Under the pieces are notes generated by a model. It was not told the DNA's origin. It saw only the letters and a program-made list of their open reading frames with translations, and searched no databases. This document shows positions 1-8,639 of a DNA stretch of 64,000 nucleotides, one piece after another. The number at the start of each line of letters is the position of its first letter. Position 1 is the first letter of the stretch. The DNA is from Brevundimonas intermedia (lineage in GTDB: Bacteria > Pseudomonadota > Alphaproteobacteria > Caulobacterales > Caulobacteraceae). A program made the position numbers and the translations under genes. The stretch is taken from contig NZ_SPVH01000004.1 in assembly GCF_004614235.1 (NCBI RefSeq), positions 25,974-89,973 of the forward strand. Direction: 5' to 3'.

Positions 1-1798
1 CCAGAGTGGGGATGAACTCCCGTCCCAGGGACGAGAAGGCCAGACCACCGACAACAACCGCGCCGAGTGCCGAGATCAGCACGATCTTAGGACGATCGAC
101 GGCGGCGCGGATGGCCGGCTGGATCCAACGCCGCGCGTGGCGGAGCAGGAAGGTCTCATGTTCGTGGGCTTGGCCGTGTTCGTCGGTCTCGACCTTCTTG
201 GGGTCCCGCACCAGCAGGGCCGTCATGGCCGGAACGAAGGTGAAGGAGAAGATGAAGGCGCCGACGAGCGCCAGCATGACCGTTGCGCCCATGGGGACGA
301 ACGTCTTGCCCTCGACGCCCTCGAGCATCAGCAAGGGGGTGAAGACGAGCAGGATAATCAGCTGACCGAAGGCGGCTGGCTTGACCATCTTGCGAGCTGC
401 GGCCACGGCGACATCAAGGCGTTCCCGACGGGTCAGAGCCCGTCCCAGATCGATCCGCCGCTGCGACAGCATCAACAAGGTGCTTTCAACGACGATGACC
501 GCCCCATCGACCAGAAGGCCGAAGTCCAGCGCGCCCAAGCTCATCAGGTTTCCACTGATGCCAAACCTATTCATGCCGATGACGGCGAACAGGAAGCTGA
601 TCGGGATCATCAAGGCCGTGATGCTGGCCGCACGAATGTTTCCGAGCAGCAGGAACAGCACGACGATGACCAGAAGGGCGCCCTCGGTGAGGTTGCGGGC
701 CACGGTCGAGATGGTCGAGTTGACCAGGGCGCTACGGTCAAGGACCGTCACCGCCTCGATCCCTGCGGGCAGAGTCTTGCGAACCTCATCGAGTCGCTCC
801 CCGGCCGCCTGGGCCACGGTGCGGCTGTTGCCGCCCGCGATCATCAGCGCCGTTCCGAGCACGGCCTCGTGGCCGTCACGGCTGGCGCCGCCCAGGCGCG
901 GAGCCTGGCCGATCTCGACCGTGGCGACATCGGCGACCCGCACGATCAGGCCGTTCCGGTTGACGACCGGCGCCTGAGCCAGATCTTCCACGGTGGAGGC
1001 CAAGGCGTCGGTGCGGACCGTCAGAGCTTCGCCAGCGCGCTGGATATAGCCTGCGCCGGCCTGAGTGTTGGCGCGATCGAGGGCCTGGATAAGGTCGCCC
1101 ATGCCCAGGCCGTAGGCGGAAAGGCGCGCCGCGTCCGGACGGACCGCATACTCCTTCACATAGCCGCCGACGGTGTCGACGCCGGCGAGACCGGGGGCGG
1201 TCCGCATTTGCGGCGCGACGATCCAGTCCTGCACGGTGCGCAGATAGGTGGCGCGCTGCTGCGGGGTCGAAAGCAGATCGCCTTCGGGCGTCAGATAGGC
1301 TCCGCCCGCCTGCCAGCCCGGCTCGCCAGGCTTGGCGAGGTTCTGACTGTTGAATGGCTTGTAGTCGATCGTCCACATCAGCACTTCACCGAGGCCCGTG
1401 GTGATCGGGGCCATGGTCGGCTCCACCCCGTCAGGCATGGCCTCCCGGGCGCCCGCGAGCCGTTCGGCGACCTGCTGGCGCGCGAAATAGATGTCGGTCT
1501 GGTCGGTAAAGATGACCGTGACCTGGCTGAAGCCGTTTCGGCTGAGGGATCGGGTCGTGGTCAGGCCGGGAATGCCGGCCATGGCGGTTTCAATCGGGTA
1601 GGTGACCTGTCGTTCGATCTGTTCAGGCGCGAGCGCCGGAGCGACCGTGGTCACCTGGACCTGGCGATTGGTGATATCCGGCACGGCGTCGATGGGAAGC
1701 CGTGTCAGCTCGAGGAGTCCGTAGGCCGCGACAAGCGCCGTGGCGAGAACCACGAACCATCGGAATTTGACCGAGAGTTCGATGATGAATTTGAACAT
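1..1798 (-). CDS. czcA: CzcA/CusA-type heavy-metal efflux RND pump (partial, C-terminus off the left edge)
   Basis: Inner-membrane proton-driven pump of a tripartite metal exporter. The start is the ATG at 1798, 11 bp after the stop of the adaptor gene. About 599 residues are present, against roughly 1,030-1,070 in the family. Visible features are a first membrane helix at about 12-32, the heavy-metal RND signature DAVPDIT near residue 37, the large periplasmic porter region, and a block of helices from about 340. In that block the DFGLLVDGAVIVVE stretch carries the acidic residues of the proton relay, as expected for HME-RND pumps. It is the third gene of a leftward czcCBA operon. Which metal it exports (Co/Zn/Cd, Cu/Ag, Ni) cannot be fixed from this half. 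The CzcA-type assignment is secure; the symbol is by family. Confidence 0.93.
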   Translation of the reverse strand, partial: MFKFIIELSVKFRWFVVLATALVAAYGLLELTRLPIDAVPDITNRQVQVTTVAPALAPEQIERQVTYPIETAMAGIPGLTTTRSLSRNGFSQVTVIFTDQTDIYFARQQVAERLAGAREAMPDGVEPTMAPITTGLGEVLMWTIDYKPFNSQNLAKPGEPGWQAGGAYLTPEGDLLSTPQQRATYLRTVQDWIVAPQMRTAPGLAGVDTVGGYVKEYAVRPDAARLSAYGLGMGDLIQALDRANTQAGAGYIQRAGEALTVRTDALASTVEDLAQAPVVNRNGLIVRVADVATVEIGQAPRLGGASRDGHEAVLGTALMIAGGNSRTVAQAAGERLDEVRKTLPAGIEAVTVLDRSALVNSTISTVARNLTEGALLVIVVLFLLLGNIRAASITALMIPISFLFAVIGMNRFGISGNLMSLGALDFGLLVDGAVIVVESTLLMLSQRRIDLGRALTRRERLDVAVAAARKMVKPAAFGQLIILLVFTPLLMLEGVEGKTFVPMGATVMLALVGAFIFSFTFVPAMTALLVRDPKKVETDEHGQAHEHETFLLRHARRWIQPAIRAAVDRPKIVLISALGAVVVGGLAFSSLGREFIPTL

Positions 1799-1809
1799 GC
1801 GGTGCGCCC

Positions 1810-3021
1810 CTAGTGACCGTGCTCGGCCTCGCCCTTGGCGAGCTCGGCTTTGAGGAGGAAGGCGTTCGTGCCGGCGACCCGTTCAGCCCCGGTGAGGCCA
1901 CGCAGGATTTCAGTCCGCCCCCCGGCCTGACGACCGGCGAGCACCGGACGGGCCTGGAAGCCGTTCGGGACCTGAACGAAGACGACGGTGTTGCCGTCGA
2001 CGGTCTGGACGGACTCGGTCGGCACGGTGAGACCGCCGGTCGTCTCGCCCGTCACGATCGCCCCCGTGACGGCGGAACCGGCCGGCGGGAGGACAGAGCC
2101 CGTCGGCCGGGCCCGAATGACCGTGGCGCCGCTTTCGCCGCCCGCGCCTGCGGCAACGCCGGTGACGATGGCGTCGAAGTCGCCGCTGGGGCTGCTGACC
2201 CGCAGAGGCGCCCCGGCCCTTACATTGGCGGCCAAAGCAGGCGGCGCGTTGAAGACGAGCTCAACCCTGGCCGGGTTGGTGACCTCGGCGACAACGCCGC
2301 CAGGGGCGACGAAGCCGCCCGGTCCGACCTGGACGCTGGTCACGACTCCGGTGATGGGGCTGGTGACGCTGAGGCGGCCCGAAGCGTTGGGCGAGCCCGC
2401 CGCGCTGGACCGCGCGCGAGCCGCGCGGGCGCCGGCTTCGGCGCTGAGCAGTTGCGCGCGGGACGCCTCGACCTCCTGTCGGGCGACAACGCCCTGGTCC
2501 GCCAGATTGCGGTTGCGTTGATAAGCCTGGCGCGCCACTTCAGTTTCGGCGGCCGCCGCGTCTGCGTCCGCGCGGAACGTCGCCGCTTCACCGCTGACGA
2601 CGCTCGCCAGGGGCTGACCGATCCGGACCGACTGGCCCGGAGCTACGAGAACCCGCTCGACCCGCCCGCCGACGGACGCCGCCACAGCGGCGCGCGCGTC
2701 GACCATGGGCTCGACCCGCCCGGAGAGCCGGGTTTCGGCGCCCCCTCCCCGACCGACGCCGACCACGATCAGGTTGGCGGCCTGGGCCTGGGCCGCGCTC
2801 AGAGCGACGAAGCCTTCCGGCGCTTCGGCCTCGCCTTCGTGGCCGGCTTCGCCCTCGGCATGAGCGCCCTCTTCTTCAGCGTGACCCGCCTCACCCTCGG
2901 CGGCGGCTGGAGCGGCGTCCGGCCCGCGCGTGAGCAGGAACAGCCCGCCTCCGCCAAGCAGAACGACGGCGGCGGCGCCGCCGATCAGCAACGTCTTGTT
3001 GGATGTGCGCTTGCGCATCAT
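1810..3021 (-). CDS. czcB: CzcB-like RND periplasmic adaptor (membrane fusion protein)
   Basis: Links the RND pump to the outer-membrane channel; 403 aa. It has an N-terminal membrane anchor at about residues 10-30, then an Ala/Glu/His-rich stretch at about 38-68 with several isolated His, and it ends in EHGH. Both are likely weak metal-binding patches. The middle has the lipoyl/barrel-sandwich halves flanking an alpha-hairpin (SGRVEPMVDARAAV... and SPITGVVTSVQVG...). The start ATG overlaps the stop of czcC by 4 bp (ATGA), so translation is coupled. The HlyD/CzcB family assignment is clear; substrate is inferred from the operon only. Confidence 0.92.
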   Translation of the reverse strand: MMRKRTSNKTLLIGGAAAVVLLGGGGLFLLTRGPDAAPAAAEGEAGHAEEEGAHAEGEAGHEGEAEAPEGFVALSAAQAQAANLIVVGVGRGGGAETRLSGRVEPMVDARAAVAASVGGRVERVLVAPGQSVRIGQPLASVVSGEAATFRADADAAAAETEVARQAYQRNRNLADQGVVARQEVEASRAQLLSAEAGARAARARSSAAGSPNASGRLSVTSPITGVVTSVQVGPGGFVAPGGVVAEVTNPARVELVFNAPPALAANVRAGAPLRVSSPSGDFDAIVTGVAAGAGGESGATVIRARPTGSVLPPAGSAVTGAIVTGETTGGLTVPTESVQTVDGNTVVFVQVPNGFQARPVLAGRQAGGRTEILRGLTGAERVAGTNAFLLKAELAKGEAEHGH

Positions 3022-4271
3022 TGGGCTCCTTGGAAGGGGGCGCGGCCGTCCTGGCGCGCGAGTTCAATCTCGGCCTGGACACGTGCAAGGCGTGCATCGA
3101 CGGCCGAAGTCCGAGCTGAGATCAGGGCGGTGCGTGTGACCCGCAGTTCGAGCTGGGAGATCCTCCCGGCTTCGGTTCCAATCCGCGACAGACGGTAGGC
3201 TTCCTCAGCGGACGCCACCCCTGCATCGGCGGCGGAGACCCGGCTGACGGAGGCGGCAAGCCGCGCCCGCGCCGCGGCGCGATCGGCCTGGGCTTCCTGA
3301 CGGGCTCCAAGAAGCCGCGCGTCCGCAGCCCGGAAGTCGGCCTGCGCCGCGTCTATGTTCCCGCGGTTGCGGTCGAACAGGGGCAGCGGCATGCTGACGC
3401 CGAAAGTCAACGCCGTCGCGTCCTCCATCTCGTATCGACGGACACCGACGCTGGCGTTGATGTCCGGGCGCGAGCGGATTCGCTCCACGTCGATCCGGCG
3501 TTCGGCGGCCGCGCGGTGAGCCTCGGCGACGCGAACGGTCGGCGCATCCGCCGGGGCCGCGAAGGTGGCGGCAGGCGCGAGGTCCAGCAGGCTGGCGTCG
3601 ATGGTCGTCACCGGAGCCGCCAGCATGGCGACTGCGGTCAGTCGCGCGAAGGCCGCGTCGCGCTCCGCGACGGCCTCATCGCGCGAGGCACGCGCCGCAG
3701 CCGCTTCGCTTTCACCCTGGATGCCGCGCAGCAGTGGCTCACGGCCTTCTTCGACAAGAACGAGGGCGGCCCTCGCATCGGCGATGGTCAAGGTAAGGCT
3801 TTCCTCGGCGAGCACGGCCCGCCGTTGAGCGGCTTCCGCATCGGCATAGACCTGTGCGAGTCGTCCGGCGGCGTCGATGATGGCGAGGTCCCGTTGCAGC
3901 GCCGCGGTTCCGGCTTCCGCGCGGGCGACATTCACCCGCGCGGTTCGGCGTCCCCAGAGCTCAAGGTCCTGACTGATCGACAAGGTGGTTTCTGCGTTGG
4001 CGTAGCCTGAGAAGGGCCCCGTGCCGAACGCGTTTTCGGCGTCGAGAGCGATCGTCGGATTAGGCCTGACACGGGCCTGGCGGACACGCGCTTCAGCGGC
4101 GTCGGACAGGGCGCCGGCTTCAAGGGTGGCCGGGGTTTGATCGAGCTGGGCGAGCAGCTCGGCGAACGACGGAGCGGGGTCAGCCCAAGCGGGACTGGCC
4201 AGCACGGCCGCAAATGCGGCCAGCGCGCAGCCGACCGCGAAACGCGGCGGCCTGCGATGTGAGGGAGGCAT
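3018..4271 (-). CDS. czcC: CzcC-like TolC-family outer-membrane channel
   Basis: Outer-membrane exit duct for the CzcCBA exporter; 417 aa. It begins with a clear Sec signal peptide (basic MPPSHRRPPR, then hydrophobic Ala/Val-rich core, cleavage near PAWA-DPAP). Two long repeated coiled-coil halves follow (about 35-220 and 225-410), each rich in Ala/Arg/Glu as in the TolC/OEP family. It is the first gene of the operon, preceded by a 57-bp gap from the small His-rich gene. No terminator is visible between the two, so the His-rich gene may be co-transcribed. Confidence 0.92.
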   Translation of the reverse strand: MPPSHRRPPRFAVGCALAAFAAVLASPAWADPAPSFAELLAQLDQTPATLEAGALSDAAEARVRQARVRPNPTIALDAENAFGTGPFSGYANAETTLSISQDLELWGRRTARVNVARAEAGTAALQRDLAIIDAAGRLAQVYADAEAAQRRAVLAEESLTLTIADARAALVLVEEGREPLLRGIQGESEAAAARASRDEAVAERDAAFARLTAVAMLAAPVTTIDASLLDLAPAATFAAPADAPTVRVAEAHRAAAERRIDVERIRSRPDINASVGVRRYEMEDATALTFGVSMPLPLFDRNRGNIDAAQADFRAADARLLGARQEAQADRAAARARLAASVSRVSAADAGVASAEEAYRLSRIGTEAGRISQLELRVTRTALISARTSAVDARLARVQAEIELARQDGRAPFQGAQ

Positions 4272-4328
4272 GATTCATCTTCCAGAAATTTGACACGAGA
4301 TCGCGCGCACGGCGGCGCAGACGTCGTG

Positions 4329-4673
4329 TCAGACTCTGGGCGGACGCTTCAGGCCGTCGGGCGAGATCGACGACGGAAAATCACTCGAGGGGAAGGCGTG
4401 AACCGGCCTTGCGTGGATTTGCATCGCGATGTCGTCGGCGACATCCGCACGGGCGGTTCCGTTGTGGTGGCAGTGGCCGTGGGTGCAGACTCCGTGCCCA
4501 CCGCCAAGGTCGCCCTGGTCGCTATCGCCTGCATCCTGAGCGACAATGGCGTGAGCCGAGGTCGTCTCTGGGGCGCAGGTCGCGGCGTCAGCGATCGGGG
4601 CGACGAAAAACACGGCGGAGACCAGGGTCACCGCCAGTATCAGTCTTGCCCATGTCGCAATTGGCCACGCCAT
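4329..4673 (-). CDS. Small exported His/Cys-rich protein upstream of czcCBA
   Basis: Not a named family that I recognise; 114 aa from the ATG at 4673. An in-frame TTG at 4709 would add 12 residues before an otherwise well-formed signal peptide, so I prefer the ATG. The signal peptide is MAWPIATWARL plus a hydrophobic core, cleaved near ADAATC. The mature part carries a compact HGVCTHGHCHH cluster (five His and two Cys in eleven residues), which looks like a metal-binding loop. Small His-rich periplasmic proteins often head czc-type operons, so a role as metal chaperone or sink is inferred. It lies on the same strand as czcCBA, 57 bp upstream. Confidence 0.75.
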   Translation of the reverse strand: MAWPIATWARLILAVTLVSAVFFVAPIADAATCAPETTSAHAIVAQDAGDSDQGDLGGGHGVCTHGHCHHNGTARADVADDIAMQIHARPVHAFPSSDFPSSISPDGLKRPPRV

Positions 4674-4903
4674 CGCGTGGTGGATACTTTCATTCGGGCG
4701 ATCAAGCAATCTGTTACAGTGTTCGGGGGCTGCGACTGTTTCGAGTGACCACCAATCCGCGGTGAGGGAGAGGGAAAGTCGACATGCAAGGCCGAGAGTG
4801 GCGCGTCGTCGGCCATCTCGACCTATTCAGCAACGTCGAGCGATCTTTAAGCGAGCGCACGCTGATCGCGTCCGATTCTTTCGCTGCGTCTGCAGGTGGA
4901 TCG

Positions 4904-4924
4904 AGATTGCAGAATGCGCAATCT
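4904..4924 (-). terminator. Hairpin directly after the CDF pseudogene
   Basis: AGATTGC (4904-4910) and GCAATCT (4918-4924) form a 7-bp stem with a 7-nt loop. It begins at the base after the TGA at 4925-4927, reading leftward. There is no following T-run, so it is a weak or Rho-assisted terminator at best. Its position suggests the original 3' end of the transporter gene is still here. Confidence 0.4.
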
Positions 4925-5501
4925 TCACCTGAGTAGCGCTCCCGCTATCAGGTCGGGCCATCGTGAACCGGTCAGCCAGACCGCTCCGCCGGTCGCCGCG
5001 ACGCCAGGCTCTGGGTAAGGTCGTTGCGCGCGCATAGCCAGAGCGAGCGGACGTTGGCGTCGCCTGCGCAGTGGCTTACCAGCAGTAAGCCGGCCAGGGC
5101 GTTGGCGAAGAAGCCCAGAGGGCCCAGTCCGGTGATGCCACGGGACGGCGCCCCGGAGGTGGCTCGCGAGATCGCGTAGCTGAGGAATAACAGCACCAAC
5201 GCAACGAGGCTGGCGCCTTGGCCATTGGCCGCCCCGGACTGCACGGCGACCGAACGTCCGATCACGGCCAGGCTGATGCCGTAGGTGGCGCGTCGGCCAG
5301 GAAGTTGAGCACATTGGCGCCCAGGGGGCGCCGAGCCTTGCAGGGACACGCCGCTGGCTATGGCCATAAAGGCGGCGCAGTTGACGGCGATCACCGCGAT
5401 CATGATGCGCCGGTAGGCGGGGTGGCGCTGTCGAACCTGGAGGCCACGCCGCAACTGCAGCCGGGCGAGGAAGTGCACAGGACGAGAGGGGGTTCAGTCA
5501 T
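4925..5501 (-). pseudogene. Frameshifted CDF (CzcD-like) cation transporter remnant
   Basis: Six-frame reading recovers a nearly full-length short CDF cation transporter, but it is spread over all three leftward frames. The N-terminus starts at ATG 5501 with Cys-rich CTSSPGCSCG. After a shift comes PAYRRIMIAVIAVN (about 5440-5400). Another shift gives NVLNFLADA (about 5316-5290), then ATYGISLAVIG and GDANVRSLWLCARND in the previous frame (to about 5010). A last shift gives AVWLTGSRWPDLIAGALLR and a stop at 4925. At least four frame changes cannot yield a working protein. The 577-bp span matches the usual ~200 aa of this subfamily, so the gene decayed by small indels rather than truncation. 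It is divergent from lspA, with the MerR-type promoter between them. Confidence 0.82.
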
Positions 5502-5603
5502 CGGATTACCCTTTCGCGAGAAGCATGCATCTCCCAATGGCTAGACGATCATGCCGAGAATGCATGGCTTCCATGAAAGAAACGCCTGTCAGATAAAACC
5601 AGC

Positions 5604-5634
5604 TTGATCCTCTAGTAACTAGAGGGCCCAAAAT
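5604..5634 (+). promoter_or_regulatory. MerR-family promoter with 7-bp perfect dyad in a 19-bp spacer
   Basis: TTGATC (5604-5609) is the -35 element and CAAAAT (5629-5634) a plausible -10, giving the overlong 19-bp spacer typical of MerR-controlled promoters. The spacer region carries the perfect palindrome CCTCTAG-TAA-CTAGAGG (5609-5625), very like the operators of PbrR/CadR/ZntR-type sensors. It points at lspA (start 5659). The likely regulator is the MerR protein encoded at 6770-7204. The divergent, now broken CDF gene may once have been controlled from here too. Confidence 0.78.
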
Positions 5635-5658
5635 CAGTTGAAATCCATTGGAGGCTTC

Positions 5659-6183
5659 ATGATCACCATGCACCCGACGCGACGCGTTCCCGGCCGCCTG
5701 CAGACGATCGCCTTCGCGCTCGCGGCGCTGATCGCCGTCGTGGATCAGGCCGCCAAGGCCGCGGCGCGCGCTCAGCTGGACGCTCCGATCAACCTCACGC
5801 CGTTTCTCGCGCTGCGTCTCGGGTTCAACCCCGGCGTCACCTTCGGCCTGTTCGCCGGCTCAGGCGCCGTCGGCCGCTGGGCGCTGAGCGCCGTGGCCTC
5901 CCTGATCATCGGCGCCCTGCTGGCGTGGATCTGGCGCACGCGCAGCGCCGTGACGGCGGCCGCCGCAGGCCTCATCGCCGGTGGAGCGATCGGGAACCTC
6001 GTCGACCGGCTACGCTTTGGCGCGGTCACCGATTTTATCGATCTTCATTGGGGGGCGGCGCACTGGCCGACCTTCAACCTCGCCGATGCGGCCATTGTCT
6101 GCGGCGTCGCGCTGCTCCTCCTCACCGTCCGGGGCTCGGACAGCCGCGCGGCGTCCTCGACCCTGGGACGGGCGGCGCGATGA
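5659..6183 (+). CDS. lspA: Accessory signal peptidase II (LspA/PbrC-like)
   Basis: Membrane aspartyl peptidase that removes prolipoprotein signal peptides; 174 aa. I chose ATG 5659 because GGAGG sits at 5650-5654; an in-frame TTG at 5638 lies upstream of that RBS. Four hydrophobic segments are present. Signature blocks are [31 protein letters not shown] (first catalytic Asp of GNLxDR) and [11 protein letters not shown] (second catalytic Asp). An lspA paralogue under a MerR promoter is characteristic of lead/cadmium resistance loci such as pbrC, so this is probably a second copy rather than the housekeeping gene. It overlaps the next gene by 4 bp. Confidence 0.9.
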   Translation: MITMHPTRRVPGRLQTIAFALAALIAVVDQAAKAAARAQLDAPINLTPFLALRLGFNPGVTFGLFAGSGAVGRWALSAVASLIIGALLAWIWRTRSAVTAAAAGLIAGGAIGNLVDRLRFGAVTDFIDLHWGAAHWPTFNLADAAIVCGVALLLLTVRGSDSRAASSTLGRAAR

Positions 6184-6721
6184 GGCTTCCCGCCGAACAG
6201 AGGGCGATCGCCGTCCGCTCGGCGCCGGCGATTCTCATCACCGCCTCAGCGGCGGCCTCCGCCTGGCTGCGGCTTTCCCCGCCCCTTCTCGGCGCGGCGC
6301 GCGACATGGCGACGGCCGATAGGCTGGCCTATGCCCTGCAGGCGAATCTCCCGGTCTTCCTGTGGCTCGCGGGGTGTTTGAGGGTGGTGGCCAGCATCCG
6401 GTTCCGGTCCGACGCCGACCGGCCGGGTCCGCCGATGCGGCGCCCGGCGCCAGGCTCGCCCTACCCGCCGCCGTGCTACAGAACTCGCTTGAACAGACCG
6501 TTCTGGCGGTGAGCGCCCACCTGGTGCTCGCCACCGTGCTGCGCGGCGAGGAGATGATCCTGCTGCCGGTGTTGGTCCCTCTTTATCTGGTTGGTCGGGG
6601 TTTCTTCGCCCTGGGTTACGCGCAGGGCGCGGCGGCCCCGGCCTTCGGCATGGCGCTCACCGGCGCCTCCACGATTGCCGCCTTCGGCATCGCCGTCGTC
6701 CTGATGGGGCTGGGCCGATGA
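6180..6721 (+). pseudogene. MAPEG-family membrane protein with a single frameshift
   Basis: The frame starting at ATG 6180 (ATGA overlap with lspA) encodes a hydrophobic protein through LRVVASIRFRSDADR at about 6420. The sequence then continues sensibly one frame over as GSADAAPGARLALPAAVLQNSLEQTV... to the stop at 6721. The LQNSLEQ block and four-helix pattern are those of MAPEG proteins (membrane-associated eicosanoid/glutathione metabolism family). The joined product would be about 180 aa, larger than the usual 130-150. One base change near 6420-6440 repairs it, so a sequencing error is possible. Its original role in the metal locus is unknown. Confidence 0.7.
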
Positions 6722-6769
6722 TCCCTCCCCGCCCCAGATGCCTTTCACCCGCCGTTACGAGCTGACGCG

Positions 6770-7204
6770 ATGCCCCTCCCCTCTCCCGCCTCGTCCGGGT
6801 TGCGCCCCATCGGCAAACTGGCCGCCGCCACGGGCGTCAAGGTTCCGACCATCCGCTTCTATGAAGAAATCGGCTTGCTTCCGCCGCCGCCGCGCACCGC
6901 CAGCGACCGGCGCATGTATGACGACGCGGCGGAGCGCCGCCTGTCATTCATCCGGCATGCCCGCCAGCTGGGCTTCGATCTGGATTCGATCCGCTCCTTG
7001 CTTGATCTGTCGGATCACCCCGATCGGCCCTGCGCCGAGGCCAGCACCCTGGCCGAACGTCATCTCGCCGATGTGAAACAGAAGATCGCCCGGCTCCGCG
7101 CCCTCCAGCGCGAACTGTCGCGGATGACGACGGAATGCGCCGGGGGCCGGGTCTCCGCCTGCAAGGTGATCGAGGCGTTGCACGATCCATCCGCGCCGCT
7201 TTGA
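6770..7204 (+). CDS. MerR-family metal sensor, PbrR/CadR/ZntR-like
   Basis: Transcription activator that untwists an overlong promoter on metal binding; 144 aa. The N-terminal winged HTH (IGKLAAATGVKVPTIRFYEEIGLL, about 14-37) and second-wing R-M-Y motif are standard, followed by the dimerisation helix (about 95-120). Metal-ligand Cys fall at 88, 123 and 131. The 35-residue spacing of the first two equals that of CadR C77-C112 and the third lies 8 further on, so this is a divalent-metal (Pb/Cd/Zn) sensor rather than a CueR or SoxR type. The target is very probably the dyad at 5609-5625, about 1.2 kb upstream. The exact metal is not determined. Confidence 0.9.
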   Translation: MPLPSPASSGLRPIGKLAAATGVKVPTIRFYEEIGLLPPPPRTASDRRMYDDAAERRLSFIRHARQLGFDLDSIRSLLDLSDHPDRPCAEASTLAERHLADVKQKIARLRALQRELSRMTTECAGGRVSACKVIEALHDPSAPL

Positions 7205-7316
7205 CCCTGTGGAAGATCCGGAAGGCGCAAAGACCCCGGAGCCATTAGCCCACCGCGACGTTTGGAGGCGATTGGCGGCTCCCGTCGCGGACCGCCCGTC
7301 CTTCTGGAGGATTTCG

Positions 7317-8576
7317 ATGACGCATCGGCCGACCTCGCGACACGGCGACCAGACCCTGGCCCTGCTGACAGACCCTTATCGGCGCCTTTCCCACCTGTTC
7401 GAGCAGGCCGGCGCCGACGTCGTCGAGACCCGCCTGGCGCTGAAGGAGACGACCTGTCTGAGAGGCCGCGAGGCGGCGCGGATCTTCTATGACGAGACCC
7501 GCATCGTGCGGGCGGGCGCCATGCCGGCGCCGGTCCGCCGCACGCTGCTCGGCGAGGGCGGCGTCCAGGGGCTGGACGGCGAGGCCCACCGCGCCCGCAA
7601 GGGCGTGTTCATGTCCCTGATGTCGCCAGCCCGTGTCGCGCGACTGGGCGAACTGTTCGAAGCGGAGTGGCGGCGCGCGGCCGTCGAATGGGCCGGCGAG
7701 GACGACATCGTGCTGTATGACGCCTTGCAGCCGGTGCTAACGCGGGCCGTCTGCGCCTGGGCCGGCGTGCCGCTCGAGCCGCACGAAGAGGCGAAACGGG
7801 TCCGTCACCTGAGGGCGCTGTTCGACGCGGCGGGATCGCGGGGCCCCCGGCATCTGTGGTCGAGGCACGCGCGTCGCCGCGTCGACGCCTGGCTGGGCTC
7901 GATCATTGAAGACATTCGCGCCGGCCGTCTGTCGCCGGATCCGGACACGGCCGCCCACGCCTGGGCCTGGACCCGCGCCGCGGACGGCGAACCGTTGCCG
8001 ATCCACACGGCGGCGGTCGAACTGGCCAATGTATTGCGGCCGACTGTCGCGACCTCGGTCTACATCGTGTTTGTGGCGCACGCGATGCAGGCTCACCCGG
8101 ATGCGGCCCGTCTGGCCGACGCCGACGCCGGACGTCGCCGCGCCTTCGTCCAGGAAGTCCGACGCTTCTATCCGTTCTTCCCGGCAGTGATCGGGCGTGT
8201 GCGCGCGCCGTTTCGCTGGCGCGACCTGGTCTTCCCGGAGGGCCGTCAGGTGGTCCTCGACCTCTATGGCTCCAATCACGATCCCGCACACTGGACTGAT
8301 CCCGAGGCGTTCCGGCCGGAGCGGTTCAGCGACGGCTCCGGAGATCCGTTCGGTCTCATCCCCCAGGGCGGTGGGGATGCGGCGACCGGTCACCGTTGCC
8401 CTGGCGAAGGGATCGTCGTGGAGCTGATGGAGCGCGCCGTCGGCCTGCTCGCCGACCTGAACTACCGGCTGCCGGATCAGGATCTGGAGATCGACTTCCG
8501 CCGCCTGCCGGCCCTCCCCGGAAGCGGGTTCCGAATGGAGACGCGCGACGCGGCCCTCAATGAGGGGGGCGCCTGA
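7317..8576 (+). CDS. CYP152-family cytochrome P450 (fatty-acid peroxygenase)
   Basis: Heme-thiolate enzyme that uses H2O2 to hydroxylate or decarboxylate fatty acids; 419 aa. Start ATG 7317 has CTGGAGG seven bases upstream. The heme-binding block GHRCPGEG (Cys ligand, about residue 360) and the I-helix sequence ELANVLRPTVA are diagnostic. In CYP152 enzymes an Arg-Pro pair replaces the usual acid-alcohol pair and binds the substrate carboxylate, and that Arg-Pro is present here. EVRRFYPFFP and IPQGGGD are further subfamily marks. No redox partner is expected. The neighbour is a flavin disulfide reductase, and the reason for this gene in a metal block is unclear. Confidence 0.9.
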   Translation: MTHRPTSRHGDQTLALLTDPYRRLSHLFEQAGADVVETRLALKETTCLRGREAARIFYDETRIVRAGAMPAPVRRTLLGEGGVQGLDGEAHRARKGVFMSLMSPARVARLGELFEAEWRRAAVEWAGEDDIVLYDALQPVLTRAVCAWAGVPLEPHEEAKRVRHLRALFDAAGSRGPRHLWSRHARRRVDAWLGSIIEDIRAGRLSPDPDTAAHAWAWTRAADGEPLPIHTAAVELANVLRPTVATSVYIVFVAHAMQAHPDAARLADADAGRRRAFVQEVRRFYPFFPAVIGRVRAPFRWRDLVFPEGRQVVLDLYGSNHDPAHWTDPEAFRPERFSDGSGDPFGLIPQGGGDAATGHRCPGEGIVVELMERAVGLLADLNYRLPDQDLEIDFRRLPALPGSGFRMETRDAALNEGGA

Positions 8577-8639
8577 TGCCGCTTCCTCGGGCTGGCCGGG
8601 GCCCTTCTCTCCCATCCACTCGCAGCAAAGGCTGACGCC

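Noticed and set aside
137..1813. 558-aa rightward ORF antisense to czcA
   Set aside because: Composition is Asp/Gly/His/Gln/Arg-rich with no hydrophobic core; it is the mirror of GC-rich codons on the true strand, where a clear RND pump is encoded.
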